64,000 bases of DNA, taken from assembly GCA_003021785.1 (NCBI GenBank), contig PXQU01000016.1:166964-230963 (forward strand), written 5' to 3'. Shown here piece by piece: positions 1-8,131 of this stretch. How positions within the stretch are numbered: position 1 is the first letter of the stretch; each line of letters starts with the position of its first letter. The stretch is from Halobacteriales archaeon QH_7_65_31 (GTDB taxonomy: Archaea > Halobacteriota > Halobacteria > Halobacteriales > Haloarculaceae). Made by a program: the position numbers and the translations under genes. Below the pieces are notes generated by a model. The model worked only from the letters and a program-made list of their open reading frames with translations. It was not told the origin of the DNA and made no database searches.

Positions 1-246
1 CCGAGCGAGGGAGACAAGATGACTGCCGACGAGGAGTTCGGCGTCATCGAGTCGATCAAGGCGGTCTCTGACCTCTACGCGCCGGTCTCCGGTGAGGTCG
101 TCGCGATCAACGAGCGGCTGTTCGACGAGCCGGAGCTCGTCAACGACGACCCCTTCGGCGACGGCTGGATGCTCGAAGTCGCCCACGAGGAGATAGACTC
201 CGACGGTCTGCTTACCGGCGAGGAGTACCGCGACCAGACCGAGTAG
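1..246 (+). CDS. gcvH: Glycine cleavage system H protein, C-terminal part (5' end outside window)
   Basis: The reading frame is open from base 1, so the N-terminus lies upstream; the ATG at 19 is internal. The visible 82 residues carry the lipoyl-attachment motif ESIKAVSD, with the lipoylated lysine codon at 58-60, followed by [12 protein letters not shown] and the usual GDGWMLEV ending. H protein carries the aminomethyl group from the P protein to the T protein during glycine breakdown. It is followed by gcvPA and gcvPB on the same strand after a 311-bp gap. The identification is firm; only the start is missing. Confidence 0.95.
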   Translation, partial: PSEGDKMTADEEFGVIESIKAVSDLYAPVSGEVVAINERLFDEPELVNDDPFGDGWMLEVAHEEIDSDGLLTGEEYRDQTE

Positions 247-430
247 CGACGCTTCGGCGTTCGACCGACTTTCGGAGCCGTGGAACTGGCGAACAGACGG
301 TTAGATACGCGCGACGGGACACCGTACGACCGCCTCGGCCGTCGCGGACGGCTTCTCAGATCATTGGGCCGTCTGGTCGCGGCTTCTGTGTTAAACTCTC
401 CCCGCGGTGCGCCCGTGAACACCGGTCGAA

Positions 431-450
431 CGATACATATTCGTGTATAG
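431..450. promoter_or_regulatory. Imperfect palindrome upstream of gcvPA, shared with purF
   Basis: The half-sites CGATACA (431-437) and TGTATAG (444-450) are separated by 6 nt. The block 436-451 matches 14 of 16 bases with a block upstream of purF (25480-25495). A TATA-like stretch (cttatag, about 470-476) lies just downstream, so the site sits where an archaeal activator or repressor could act. No other obvious feature lies in the 247-557 gap. The role is inferred from position and similarity only. Confidence 0.45.
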
Positions 451-557
451 ATAAGCAGCTCGTAATTCGCTTATAGTCGTATACGTGTCGAGTGAACCGC
501 GGGTCTCAAGAGCGAGGAGCCACTACGTATCGGTATGAGACACGGGGCAGATTCTCG

Positions 558-1886
558 ATGAGCGGCACTCCGTACGCACCACATACGACACGCGAGACGG
601 AGACGATGCTGGACGCCGTCGGCGTCGAGAGCGAGGAATCGCTGTTCGATATCCCCGACTCCGTCCGGTTCGACGGCGAGTTCGGTATCGAGGCGAAGAG
701 CGAGCGGGCCACCCGACGTGCGGTGGTCTCGACGCTCGCCGAGAACGACGACCTGACCGAGTTCCTGGGCCGCGGTCACTACGACCACTACGTACCGTCG
801 GTCGTCGATCACCTCTCCGACCGCTCGGAGTTCATCACCTCCTACACGCAGTATCAGCCGGAGGTCGCGCAGGGGTTCCTCCAAGCGCTGTTCGAGTACC
901 AGTCGATGCTCGTCGAACTGACCGGGCTGGAGGTAGCGAACTGCTCGATGTACGACGCCGCGACCGCGCTCGGCGAAGCGGCGACGCTCGCTGGTCGCCT
1001 GCGCTCCGTCTCCGGCACGCGCGTGCTCGTCCCCGATCTACTCCACGAGGGTCGCCGGGGCGTGCTCGACAACTACGTTGCCGGTACAGACCTCACTGTC
1101 GAAACGTATCCGATGGCCGACGGCAACATCGACGGCGACGCGCTCGCTGAGCAGGTAGACGAGACGACGGCGATGGTGTACGTCGAGAACCCGACCGTCC
1201 GCGGGACGATCGAGGAGCAGCTCGATACCGTAGACGAACTCACCGACGACCACGACGCGCTGTTCACCCTCGGCACGGATATCGTCTCGCTCGCCCTGCT
1301 AGAGGAGCCGGAACGTGCCGGAGCCGACGTCGTCGTCGGCGACGGAAGCGCCCTCGGTCTCGGCTCCGCGTACGGCTTCGGACTCGGCCTGTTCGCCTGT
1401 CGCGGCGACCGGGAGTTCCTCCGGCAGATTCCGGGGCGTCTGGTCGGCGCGAGCGAGGACAGCGACGAGAAGCGAGCGTACACGCTGACGCTTCAGACCC
1501 GCGAACAGCATATCCGTCGGGAGCGTGCCACCTCGAACATCTGCTCGAATCAGGCGTGGGTCGCGCTCCGGACGGCGATGCACGTCGCCTCGCTCGGCCC
1601 GGACGGGCTCGTCGAGCTGGCGAACGACAGCGTCCGTCGCGCTCGCGAGACGGCTGCCCGTCTGGACGAGCTACCGGGTGTCCACGCGCCGGTTCACGAT
1701 CGCCATCATATCCGCGAGTTCGTCGCGCGAGTCGAACCGCCCGCCGAGACCGTCGTCTCCGACCTCGAAGCCGAGGGGTATGCGGTCCACACCGTCGGCG
1801 AACACGAGATTCAGGTCTGTGTGACGGAGACGAACGAATCGGCGCTCGACGGGTTCGTCGCGGCGCTCTCGGAGGTGGTTCGGTGA
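558..1886 (+). CDS. gcvPA: Glycine dehydrogenase (decarboxylating) subunit 1
   Basis: This 442-residue protein is the N-terminal half of the P protein, which archaea encode as a separate chain. With subunit 2 it decarboxylates glycine and passes the aminomethyl group to GcvH. Typical segments are the [13 protein letters not shown] region, [22 protein letters not shown] and the [10 protein letters not shown] core. The in-frame GTG at 492 would add 22 residues of non-family sequence, so the ATG at 558 is chosen. Its stop overlaps the GTG of gcvPB by 4 bp (GTGA), so translational coupling is likely. A palindromic candidate operator lies about 110 bp upstream. Confidence 0.95.
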   Translation: MSGTPYAPHTTRETETMLDAVGVESEESLFDIPDSVRFDGEFGIEAKSERATRRAVVSTLAENDDLTEFLGRGHYDHYVPSVVDHLSDRSEFITSYTQYQPEVAQGFLQALFEYQSMLVELTGLEVANCSMYDAATALGEAATLAGRLRSVSGTRVLVPDLLHEGRRGVLDNYVAGTDLTVETYPMADGNIDGDALAEQVDETTAMVYVENPTVRGTIEEQLDTVDELTDDHDALFTLGTDIVSLALLEEPERAGADVVVGDGSALGLGSAYGFGLGLFACRGDREFLRQIPGRLVGASEDSDEKRAYTLTLQTREQHIRRERATSNICSNQAWVALRTAMHVASLGPDGLVELANDSVRRARETAARLDELPGVHAPVHDRHHIREFVARVEPPAETVVSDLEAEGYAVHTVGEHEIQVCVTETNESALDGFVAALSEVVR

Positions 1887-3343
1887 GCCAACAGGAGCAG
1901 CGGCCGGACGAACGGGCCGAGCCGCTCCCCTTCGAGCAGGCGTCGTGGACCGACCCCGACGGCGACCGCTACGAGCCGCTGCTCTCGGAGAAAGGCTCCG
2001 AGACCGTCGAAATCGAGTCGGAGCTGCCGGCGGAACTGACGCGCGACTCACTGGAGCTACCGAACCCCGCCGAGCCGGAGGTCGCACGCCACTACACCCG
2101 GCTCTCGGAGATGAACTACGGCGTCGAGTCCGGGCCGTTCCCGCTCGGCTCCTGTACGATGAAGTACAATCCGAAGTTCACGGAGGATCTCGCCGCTCGT
2201 GGCGACGTCGCAATCCATCCGGATCGCTCTGAGCAGAGCACGCAGGGGACGCTCGAACTGCTTGCTGAGCTCCAGACGTATCTCGCCGACATCGGTGGGA
2301 TGGACGCCGTGACACTTCAGCCACCGGCGGGTGCGGCCGGTGAGTTCACCGGCATTCTCATCGCGAAGGCGTACCACGAGGCGAACGGCGACGACCGCAG
2401 CGAGGTCATCGTCCCCGAATCCGCCCATGGGACGAACTTCGCGACCGCCGCGATGGCCGGGTACGACGTGGTTTCGCTCCCGTCGAACGACGAGGGACGC
2501 GTCGACACCGAGGCACTGGAGGCCGCCCTCTCCGAGGAGACCGCCGCGCTCATGCTGACGAATCCGAACACGCTCGGGCTGTTCGAGCGTGACATCGAAG
2601 CGATCGCCGAGATGGTCCACGATGTCGGCGGGATCCTCTACTACGACGGCGCGAACCTGAACGCGCTCCTCGGGCGCGCGCGTCCCGGCGACATGGGCTT
2701 CGACGTGATGCACTACAACGTCCACAAGACGTTCGCAACGCCACATGGCGGCGGCGGGCCCGGGGCCGGACCGGTCGGTGTCACCGAGGAGCTTCGGGAG
2801 TTCCTGCCGGACCCGCACGTTCGAGCGAGCGACACCGGCTACGAGACGTACACGCCCGAGCACTCCATCGGCAAGGTCCACGGCTACGACGGCAACTGGC
2901 TCGTCCTCCTGAAGGCCCACGCGTACATCACCCGGCTCGGTGACAGCGGGCTTACCGACGCGAGCGCGAAGGCCGTGCTCAACGCGAACTACCTCGCCGA
3001 GCAGATCGAGTACGATATTCCGTTCGGCCCGTTCCACCACGAGTTCGTCGCGAGCGCAGGTGAACAGGACGCCGCCGACGCCGCGAAGCGAATGCTCGAT
3101 TTCGGTGTCCACCCGCCGACGACGAAGTGGCCGGAGATCGTTCCCGAGGCGCTGATGACCGAGCCGACGGAGATCGAGTCGAAACGCACGCTCGACCAGC
3201 TGGCCGCGGCGTTCAACGGCGCGAGCGCGAGCGACACTGATACCATCGAGCACGCACCGAGTCGCACCGCTGCCGGGCGTATCGACCAGACCGGCGCGGC
3301 ACGAAATCCGCGGCTCTCGTGGCAGGCGCTCGACGAGAAGTAG
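1883..3343 (+). CDS. gcvPB: Glycine dehydrogenase (decarboxylating) subunit 2
   Basis: A 486-residue PLP-dependent C-terminal half of the P protein. The PLP lysine is in [16 protein letters not shown] (Lys282), and the family segments [10 protein letters not shown] and QPPAGAAGE are present. The GTG start at 1883 overlaps the gcvPA stop; although the frame is open far upstream, the upstream residues are shadow coding of gcvPA. The last residues run directly into a convergent zinc-ribbon gene with no spacer. It acts with GcvPA as a heterotetramer in glycine catabolism and one-carbon supply. Confidence 0.96.
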   Translation: MSQQEQRPDERAEPLPFEQASWTDPDGDRYEPLLSEKGSETVEIESELPAELTRDSLELPNPAEPEVARHYTRLSEMNYGVESGPFPLGSCTMKYNPKFTEDLAARGDVAIHPDRSEQSTQGTLELLAELQTYLADIGGMDAVTLQPPAGAAGEFTGILIAKAYHEANGDDRSEVIVPESAHGTNFATAAMAGYDVVSLPSNDEGRVDTEALEAALSEETAALMLTNPNTLGLFERDIEAIAEMVHDVGGILYYDGANLNALLGRARPGDMGFDVMHYNVHKTFATPHGGGGPGAGPVGVTEELREFLPDPHVRASDTGYETYTPEHSIGKVHGYDGNWLVLLKAHAYITRLGDSGLTDASAKAVLNANYLAEQIEYDIPFGPFHHEFVASAGEQDAADAAKRMLDFGVHPPTTKWPEIVPEALMTEPTEIESKRTLDQLAAAFNGASASDTDTIEHAPSRTAAGRIDQTGAARNPRLSWQALDEK

Positions 3344-3517
3344 CTACACGCTCGTGTCGACGGCCGTCTCGCCGTTCGCGATCCGAACGAAGCCGTACTC
3401 GCAGTCGGGACAGCCCCACTTCTCTTTCGTGCCGAGGTGGACCTTCATCGCGGCCGCGCGGTAGAACGTCCTCTCCTCGCCACACTCCGGACAGACGCGA
3501 TCGAGTTCGAGACTCAT
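3344..3517 (-). CDS. Small CxxC zinc-ribbon protein
   Basis: A 57-residue protein with two cysteine pairs, CPEC (residues 9-12) and CPDC (36-39), arranged as one zinc ribbon. It belongs to the very small CPxCG-type zinc proteins common in haloarchaea; molecular function is unknown. Its stop codon directly abuts the gcvPB stop on the opposite strand. Its ATG at 3517 is supported by the immediate start of the MSLELDRVCPECG pattern. Acidic/basic balance and length fit a real gene rather than a chance frame. Confidence 0.8.
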   Translation of the reverse strand: MSLELDRVCPECGEERTFYRAAAMKVHLGTKEKWGCPDCEYGFVRIANGETAVDTSV

Positions 3518-3695
3518 ACGTAGAGGTTAGCTGCCGACCACCTGAACGTACCGAATTCGCGCGTCGACGATCGATACACCAAATGTCGCGATACAGAATT
3601 CGAGCTGTGGATACGACACGAGCTCTACTCACGAACGTACGAACGAAACGTGGTTCATCAGCGCGTGACGAGCGGACGCGTCACGGCTCCGGAGC

Positions 3696-4088
3696 TCAGA
3701 CCCGGCTTTTGAGTTCCACCCGGTAGCCGAACGGGTCGCGCACGTACACCGCTCCTGCGACGCCGGTCGCGCCGCGCGGCGAGTCGAGTCGTTTCTCGAT
3801 CTCGACGTCGGCGTCGGCGAGCTGTGACTCGACGGTCGCGATAGCCTCCTCAACGACGAGACAGACGTGATGATAGTTCGTCCGCTCCGGCGGCTCGAAG
3901 GAGTCGGTCGGCCAGAGGTGAATGACCCCCGTCGCGGAGAGTCGCACGTCGAAAAACGGCTTCTCGCCCGCCTCGTACAGACCGTCCTCGACGGTGAAGT
4001 CGAGCTTCTGTCCGTAGAACTCCACTGCACGCTCTTTTCCGTCGGCCGGAACGTTGAGATTCACGTGATCGATATGGCTCGCCTGCAT
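3696..4088 (-). CDS. VOC (glyoxalase/bleomycin-resistance) family protein
   Basis: A 130-residue single-chain VOC-fold protein. It starts with the hallmark IDHVNLNVPA strand, has NYHHVCLVVEE opening the second beta-alpha-beta-beta-beta module, and ends DPFGYRVELKS. Putative metal ligands are the N-terminal His of IDHV, the His of HHV and the Glu of VELKS, which is the usual VOC arrangement. The longer frame to 4133 adds 15 residues without family character, so the ATG at 4088 is preferred. Substrate cannot be told; VOC members include lyases, dioxygenases and resistance proteins. Confidence 0.8.
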   Translation of the reverse strand: MQASHIDHVNLNVPADGKERAVEFYGQKLDFTVEDGLYEAGEKPFFDVRLSATGVIHLWPTDSFEPPERTNYHHVCLVVEEAIATVESQLADADVEIEKRLDSPRGATGVAGAVYVRDPFGYRVELKSRV

Positions 4089-4134
4089 ACCGACGCGTGG
4101 GAGGCTCCGTGAGAAAAAGTATCCGGTGGTCATC

Positions 4135-4617
4135 TCACCCCGTGTTCTGTCTCTCCCACTCGGCGTAGACGGCTAATGCGTCGTCGTTCGACTCGTGGAC
4201 GAGTGGAAGCTCTCGGTCGTCCCACGACTTCTCGTACTCGTCGTAAAACTCGCCGAACTCGAAGTAGCGGCGCTCGTCGGTATAGTGGCTCGCGTACTCC
4301 TCCCGGTGTGTCAAGAAGAAGACGTTGTCAGGGCTACAGTAGTACAGCGAGCCGAGACACATCGGACACGGGTGTGCCATCACGTAGACATCACAGCCGG
4401 AGAGATCTTCACTTGCGATTCGCCGACACGCCTGTCGGATAGCGATGATTTCGGCGTGTGCCGTCGGGTCGTTTGTCTGTGCGACGAGATTCGGACTCTC
4501 GGCGAGTATCTCTCCGTCTCGTACGACCAGACAGGAGAAGGGCCGGCCACCCTCGGTAACGTTCTCTCTGGCGAGTGTTATCGTCCGATCGACAAATTGC
4601 TGTTCGGCCGCGGGCAT
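4135..4617 (-). CDS. Nucleoside/guanine deaminase-type zinc hydrolase
   Basis: A 160-residue cytidine-deaminase-fold enzyme. The zinc and catalytic motif HAEIIAIRQAC and the downstream PCPMCLGSLYYC supply the His/Cys/Cys ligands and the proton-shuttling Glu. Length and the C-terminal aromatic segment (YFEFGEFYDEYEKSW) look more like guanine deaminase/GuaD-like proteins than tRNA adenosine deaminase TadA, but substrate is not settled. It lies 46 bp upstream, in transcription order, of the VOC gene and could be co-transcribed with it. Confidence 0.8.
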   Translation of the reverse strand: MPAAEQQFVDRTITLARENVTEGGRPFSCLVVRDGEILAESPNLVAQTNDPTAHAEIIAIRQACRRIASEDLSGCDVYVMAHPCPMCLGSLYYCSPDNVFFLTHREEYASHYTDERRYFEFGEFYDEYEKSWDDRELPLVHESNDDALAVYAEWERQNTG

Positions 4618-4944
4618 ATTACGTGGTACGTATCTCTGGGTGATAACAGCTTTCGTCTCAGGTGAACCGCCTCAGGGTCAAGTGGTTCGAGACGCGGAGC
4701 GTCTCGTCATCACGGAAATCGACGATTTCCGTACGACCCCGAGGCTTCCCGTGGGTCAGTCGGACACTCCCACTCGACCATCGGCATGATAGCCTCGAAC
4801 GGTCGGATGGATCACGGTCGGGGCGTCCACGACCCCCGATGCCTGCCGTCGTCGTCCGAAAATCTTCGATTCTCGAAGGACTCCTTGAGCAAGAGGACTC
4901 AGCACCTGAATACAATTAAACCATCAGCGACCGTACAGCGAGTC
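4618..4944. repeat. Hairpin-rich intergenic block, possible mobile-element relic
   Basis: This 327-bp gap holds no convincing gene but has three clear inverted repeats. One is an 8-bp stem with a 3-nt loop at 4688-4706 (CGAGACGC/GCGTCTCG). The second is a 21-bp palindrome with 10-bp arms and a single central base at 4712-4732. The third is a 6-bp stem at about 4866-4880 (CTTCGA/TCGAAG). Such stacked hairpins resemble the ends of IS200/IS605-type elements in haloarchaea, but no transposase remnant is present, so this is an inference. Confidence 0.4.
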
Positions 4945-5481
4945 ATGAAGGTGTACACCGGCCGTGGCGATAAGGGGATGACGGATCTGCGAGATATGTC
5001 ACGCGTCTCGAAGACGAGCTTCCGCATCGAGGCGTACGGCACGCTCGACGAGGTGAACTCCGCGATCGGTGTGCTCCGACCGACGGGATACGACGACATG
5101 GACGACCAGCTGCGCGAGATACAGAACCACCTCCACATCATGCAGGCGGATCTCGCGACGCCCGATCCGGAGGCCGAGGACACACCCCACGTCCAGCCGA
5201 GCCACACCGAGTGGCTGGAGGAGCTGATCGACGGCTACGACGAGGAGCTGGAGCCGCTGGAATCGTTCATCCTTCCCGGTGGGAGCGAGACGGGCGCGCG
5301 ACTCCATCAGGCTCGGGCCGTGTGTCGGCGCGCGGAACGTCGCTGTGTCGATCTCGCCGGCGACGAACCGATCAACGCGGAGGTCGTTACGTACCTGAAC
5401 CGGCTCTCTGACGCGCTGTTCACCCTCGCACGCGCCGTGAACGCCCGCGACGGCATGAAAGAGGAGTCACCGCAGTACTGA
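4945..5481 (+). CDS. Corrinoid ATP:cob(I)alamin adenosyltransferase (PduO/MMAB type)
   Basis: A 178-residue adenosyltransferase that makes coenzyme B12. The N-terminus MKVYTGRGDKGMTDLRD is the family's ATP-binding start, and the C-terminal helices hold CRRAERRCVDL and YLNRLSDALFTLAR, both PduO-type signatures. The frame is open further upstream, but the ATG at 4945 begins the family match. Adenosylcobalamin is needed by methylmalonyl-CoA mutase, which would fit the propionyl-CoA carboxylase genes at 17-25 kb, although no mutase lies in this window. The tRNA-Val gene follows 49 bp downstream. Confidence 0.92.
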   Translation: MKVYTGRGDKGMTDLRDMSRVSKTSFRIEAYGTLDEVNSAIGVLRPTGYDDMDDQLREIQNHLHIMQADLATPDPEAEDTPHVQPSHTEWLEELIDGYDEELEPLESFILPGGSETGARLHQARAVCRRAERRCVDLAGDEPINAEVVTYLNRLSDALFTLARAVNARDGMKEESPQY

Positions 5482-5499
5482 GCCGCCGAAGCGCAGTTC

Positions 5500-5505
5500 T
5501 TAAAC
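5500..5505 (+). promoter_or_regulatory. TATA-like box of tRNA-Val
   Basis: The sequence TTAAAC starts 31 nt upstream of the tRNA 5' end, the expected distance for an archaeal TATA box. No transcription data are available. Confidence 0.4.
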
Positions 5506-5530
5506 CCGACCACGAGGTATGTACGAGTGC

Positions 5531-5605
5531 GGGTTGGTGGTCTAGTCAGGTTATGACACCTCCTTCACACGGAGGAAGCCGGCGGTTCAAATCCGCCCCG
5601 ACCCA
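5531..5605 (+). tRNA. tRNA-Val (anticodon CAC)
   Basis: The 75-nt gene folds into a standard cloverleaf. The acceptor strands GGGTTGG and CCGACCC pair with one G-T wobble, the anticodon arm reads CCTCC-ttCACac-GGAGG, and the T arm contains the GGTTCAAATCC core. No CCA is encoded; the discriminator is A5605. Bases 5574-5605 are part of the 34-bp attachment repeat of the integrated element, so the present 3' half came from the element while the ancestral 3' half now lies at 9741-9772. Confidence 0.97.
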
Positions 5606-5607
5606 CT
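5574..5607 (+). repeat. attL: left attachment repeat in tRNA-Val
   Basis: This 34-bp segment is identical to 9741-9774 and covers the 3' side of the anticodon stem, the T arm, the acceptor strand and two bases beyond. Mismatches begin at 5573 on the left and 5608 on the right, which set the repeat limits. Confidence 0.95.
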
Positions 5608-5622
5608 CAGTCGCTTATTCTA

Positions 5623-5688
5623 AGTGAATTACACGACGAGAACCGGGTGTATATAATACAACCCGACGCCCACCTATCACAATTCACT
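5623..5688. repeat. Nested inverted repeats at the left end of the element
   Basis: AGTGAATT at 5623-5630 is mirrored by AATTCACT at 5681-5688. Between them, CGGGT (5644-5648) and ACCCG (5661-5665) form a second stem with GTAT/ATAC extending it. The structure starts about 18 bp after tRNA-Val. It could be integrase arm sites, an excision or replication signal, or a transcription stop for the tRNA. Confidence 0.5.
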
Positions 5689-5756
5689 AAGCGGCTTACT
5701 CTGATCCGCTGCCTACTGACGATTCGACTGAATGAAGCCACGGTGATAACATATAG

Positions 5757-6092
5757 TTACTGCTTATCCTGCTCTGCCCACTCATCAGATACAGAAGTTA
5801 ATAGGCCATCCCACTCACCATTATCTTGCTTTTCTCTTGCGACTCTGTTCCCAACTCTAACTGCGGCTCCGGTGCCCGCATCTTCACTGGACTCAGACAG
5901 AAGATTGAAAACTCGTCTTCCACGCTTGTAGTGCTTATACTCTGACTCAGTAACGTAGAGCAGACCAGGGTTGTGACATTTATCTCGGGGGCAAACGGCT
6001 GCAGTATTTGGGTACCCTACGGTGCAAATCGCACCAACGTAGTTGTATTTCTTTGCTTCTGGTTCATGTTGCGTGCAGCGAACGAACCCCAT
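5757..6092 (-). CDS. Hypothetical cysteine-containing protein of the element
   Basis: A 111-residue protein I do not recognise. Four cysteines (6, 23, 34 and 39), with CPRDKC followed by HNPGLLYV and then a basic stretch (YKHYKRGRRVF), suggest a small zinc-binding, possibly nucleic-acid-binding module in the first half. The C-terminal half is acidic. It lies alone on the minus strand between the tRNA end and the PrimPol leader. Its AT-rich codon use matches the other element genes rather than the chromosome. Confidence 0.55.
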   Translation of the reverse strand: MGFVRCTQHEPEAKKYNYVGAICTVGYPNTAAVCPRDKCHNPGLLYVTESEYKHYKRGRRVFNLLSESSEDAGTGAAVRVGNRVAREKQDNGEWDGLLTSVSDEWAEQDKQ

Positions 6093-6457
6093 AAGTTAGA
6101 CACTGAGGCTAGCCACTTACTTTTGCCCCCATTCAGAGCTAGCAGACAAGACGCTGCTGACTTTGATTACTACATCTGACCCATTAGTGAGATACTAACT
6201 AACTCTCCAGAGACAGAGACCTCACTATCAGCACAGACTGGTGAATTATGAGGGCATATTTTTATATATTATATGCTGTGGACCCTCGGTCACAGCACTA
6301 TCGACTGAGCAAGAGTATATCTTATCGGTTCCAAAATTATCTCTTGTAATCTTATCTATTCACTCTTATCCGCTAATAGATATGAAATACTAAACTACTC
6401 TGTCTGATTAACAGCTTTATGAGCTTCCACCCCCCTAATTTTGATTGAGAGAAAGGT
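6093..6457. other. AT-rich non-coding stretch of the element, possible origin region
   Basis: No open frame with coding character is seen here. The segment contains a very AT-rich run (tatttttatatattatatg, about 6258-6277), which could be an unwinding or promoter region for the PrimPol operon. I see no clear iterons. Its position between the two divergent genes next to a replication gene makes it the best candidate origin, by inference only. Confidence 0.3.
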
Positions 6458-6491
6458 ATGATCGCACAAATTAATGGGGGAGATAGCCCCC
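6430..6491 (+). promoter_or_regulatory. Mutually exclusive hairpins in the PrimPol leader
   Basis: CCCCCC at 6430-6435 can pair with GGGGG at 6476-6480, with flanking TAATT/AATTA adding pairs. The same GGGGG can instead pair with CCCCC at 6487-6491 over a 6-nt loop. Two competing structures sharing one strand are the hallmark of an attenuator or RNA switch. They lie inside a 26-codon open frame just before the PrimPol gene. Function is inferred. Confidence 0.4.
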
Positions 6492-6538
6492 GAAAGAGCG
6501 CCATTGTAGAGGCCCAATACTATGACCCCAACACCTGA
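6458..6538 (+). CDS. Candidate 26-residue leader peptide upstream of PrimPol
   Basis: The ATG at 6458 follows a purine-rich GAGAGAAAGGT that could act as a ribosome binding site. The frame reads MIAQINGGDSPRKSAIVEAQ and then six more residues to a TGA at 6536-6538. It overlaps the PrimPol start (6522) by 17 nt in another frame, so translation of one could affect the other. It is too short to judge by codon use; the ribosome-binding site and overlap are the support. Confidence 0.35.
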   Translation: MIAQINGGDSPRKSAIVEAQYYDPNT

Positions 6539-7772
6539 TAATTACTCTGCCGTCAATAAAAACGGTCGGGCAGGCTCAACAAGGGGGGCATATGCTGTCG
6601 CGAAACGACTTGAGCAGGAGAATCTCAATACTAAGCGATACGTCGGGTTAGAATCTGGTTCCAAAATCTGCCGTTACGACCATACTGACCCGAAGGAGCG
6701 ATACGACGACCCTCCGGAAGCCAATTACGGCGTATACGCTGGCGAAGGATTAGTTCTAATTGATATCGATAGTTACCGCGACTCTGCTGAGATTCCAGAG
6801 ACGATTAGTTGTCTTCCGTCGACACTTACTGTTTCATCGCCACATAAGGGAGAGCATCGATATTATCAGATTGACGAGGAGCCACAGAATATTCAAAAGA
6901 GCTGGGGAGAGATTCGAGCCGAGAATCAATACGTGGTTGGACCGGGTAGCGAACTTACATCATGTAAGAAGGACTGGCACGACTGTTCGGAACCTCAGGA
7001 AGGTCTGTATGTAGTTGAGTCCGACGAGCCAATAGCATCTATTACTCGCTCACAGATCCAGCCTTTATTATCGTCAACAGAACACGATAGTGAACTGGGA
7101 CAGAGACCATCCTCCCCGAGCAAAGTTGAGGAGCGACCAGAGTTCCCAGCCGTTGAGTATGACCCTATAAACCGATTAACGCGGGCAATACAGAATTTTG
7201 CTTGGGGAGACAAGCTCGGAGACCTTTGGGAAGGAAACTATGAGGCTGCAGGCTTCGGGAGAGATCGTTCACGGGCTGAATTCTCGCTCTGCTACTACCT
7301 TGGATGGCTCAACGACGCCGATACCTCCATAATCAAACGGTTAATGAGCTACTCCTGCCGACGTTATCCTTTCACAGACTCAGGGAACAAGCGGAAATGG
7401 CTCTCTGCTGCCGAAATATATCGAGAGACAACGCTGGCTAATCTTGAGTTCCCCGACGGGATGTATGAGAAGCGATTGCAACCACTTGGATATGAAGATC
7501 GGCCGAAAACAAGCCATATCACGAGGACAAATACTAATAAAGCCATTATGGACCTTGGAATAGCGACTACTTCTGAGCTGATAGACCATCCCGCTACAGA
7601 TAGAGGGAAGAGACAGACACAGAGAGCACTAGATGAACTTCTTGACGACGGTCTCATCTCATACCACAGAGACGGGCGACGGACCTTCTATTACCCGAAA
7701 GGTCTACTACGTGCCTTTGCGACTCCAGAACGACTCGACAATCTCGATATTGATGCCGATAAAATCACGTAG
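6522..7772 (+). CDS. PrimPol-type primase-polymerase replication protein
   Basis: A 416-residue protein with the motifs of bifunctional archaeo-eukaryotic primase-polymerases. DID at residues 81-83 (GLVLIDIDSY) is the metal site, SPHKGEHRYY (His108) is motif II, and IRAENQYVVGPGS (131-143) is motif III. A following region with LWEG...RSRAEFSLCYYLGWL...RKWL resembles the primase C-terminal or helical-bundle segments of phage PrimPols. The last 60 residues look like a winged helix (ALDELLDDGLISYHRDGRRTFYY). No Walker A helicase motif is present. It probably initiates replication of the element. Confidence 0.8.
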   Translation: MTPTPDNYSAVNKNGRAGSTRGAYAVAKRLEQENLNTKRYVGLESGSKICRYDHTDPKERYDDPPEANYGVYAGEGLVLIDIDSYRDSAEIPETISCLPSTLTVSSPHKGEHRYYQIDEEPQNIQKSWGEIRAENQYVVGPGSELTSCKKDWHDCSEPQEGLYVVESDEPIASITRSQIQPLLSSTEHDSELGQRPSSPSKVEERPEFPAVEYDPINRLTRAIQNFAWGDKLGDLWEGNYEAAGFGRDRSRAEFSLCYYLGWLNDADTSIIKRLMSYSCRRYPFTDSGNKRKWLSAAEIYRETTLANLEFPDGMYEKRLQPLGYEDRPKTSHITRTNTNKAIMDLGIATTSELIDHPATDRGKRQTQRALDELLDDGLISYHRDGRRTFYYPKGLLRAFATPERLDNLDIDADKIT

Positions 7773-7848
7773 CTCCCCGCACATCAGGCTCTCTGTATAT
7801 TACCCCATTATGTGATTAATGGTGGCGTTAGTTACCTTTTCTGAGGTG

Positions 7849-8052
7849 TTAGTCGTTTTGCCAATGATGTTCTCGCTCGTATAGCAAAGACATCACATGA
7901 AGAGCGGCTTTCCACCGTGTTTCGCCCTCGCGCTCATATCCTCCGGCAATTCCTTCTAATCTAGCCGCCCAGCGTCCATCTTCAAGTGGAATCGTTCTGA
8001 GGGTGTATTCTTTTTCTCTGCGATCAGTCTCAATGCGTTCAACATCTGGCAT
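7849..8052 (-). CDS. Small hypothetical protein of the element
   Basis: A 67-residue protein I cannot assign. The centre (RWAARLEGIAGGYEREGETRWKAALHVMSLLYE) has a strand-turn-helix look reminiscent of HicB-like antitoxin or DUF1902-type folds, but the match is weak. A good TATA stretch (8071-8082, read on this strand) lies about 20-30 bp upstream of the ATG, as expected for a leaderless haloarchaeal transcript. The motif GCGTTAGTT occurs on both sides of the gene (7825-7833 and 8092-8100). Confidence 0.55.
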   Translation of the reverse strand: MPDVERIETDRREKEYTLRTIPLEDGRWAARLEGIAGGYEREGETRWKAALHVMSLLYEREHHWQND

Positions 8053-8070
8053 AGGGGTGATATAGGGCGA

Positions 8071-8124
8071 TTAAATAAAATACCAAAGGGTGCGTTAGTT
8101 GTTTACCCGGCCAAGATAACTAAC
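8071..8124. promoter_or_regulatory. Divergent promoter with inverted repeat in the element
   Basis: TTAAATAAAATA (8071-8082) can serve as TATA for the leftward small gene and possibly the rightward secreted protein. GTTAGTT (8094-8100) and AACTAAC (8118-8124) form a perfect 7-bp inverted repeat just before the ATG at 8132, a plausible operator for a regulator of this pair. Confidence 0.45.
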
Positions 8125-8131
8125 TGATAAT

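Noticed and set aside
7849..8052. A firm HicB antitoxin assignment for the 67-residue element protein
   Set aside because: The resemblance is only in a short central region and no HicA toxin gene lies beside it.
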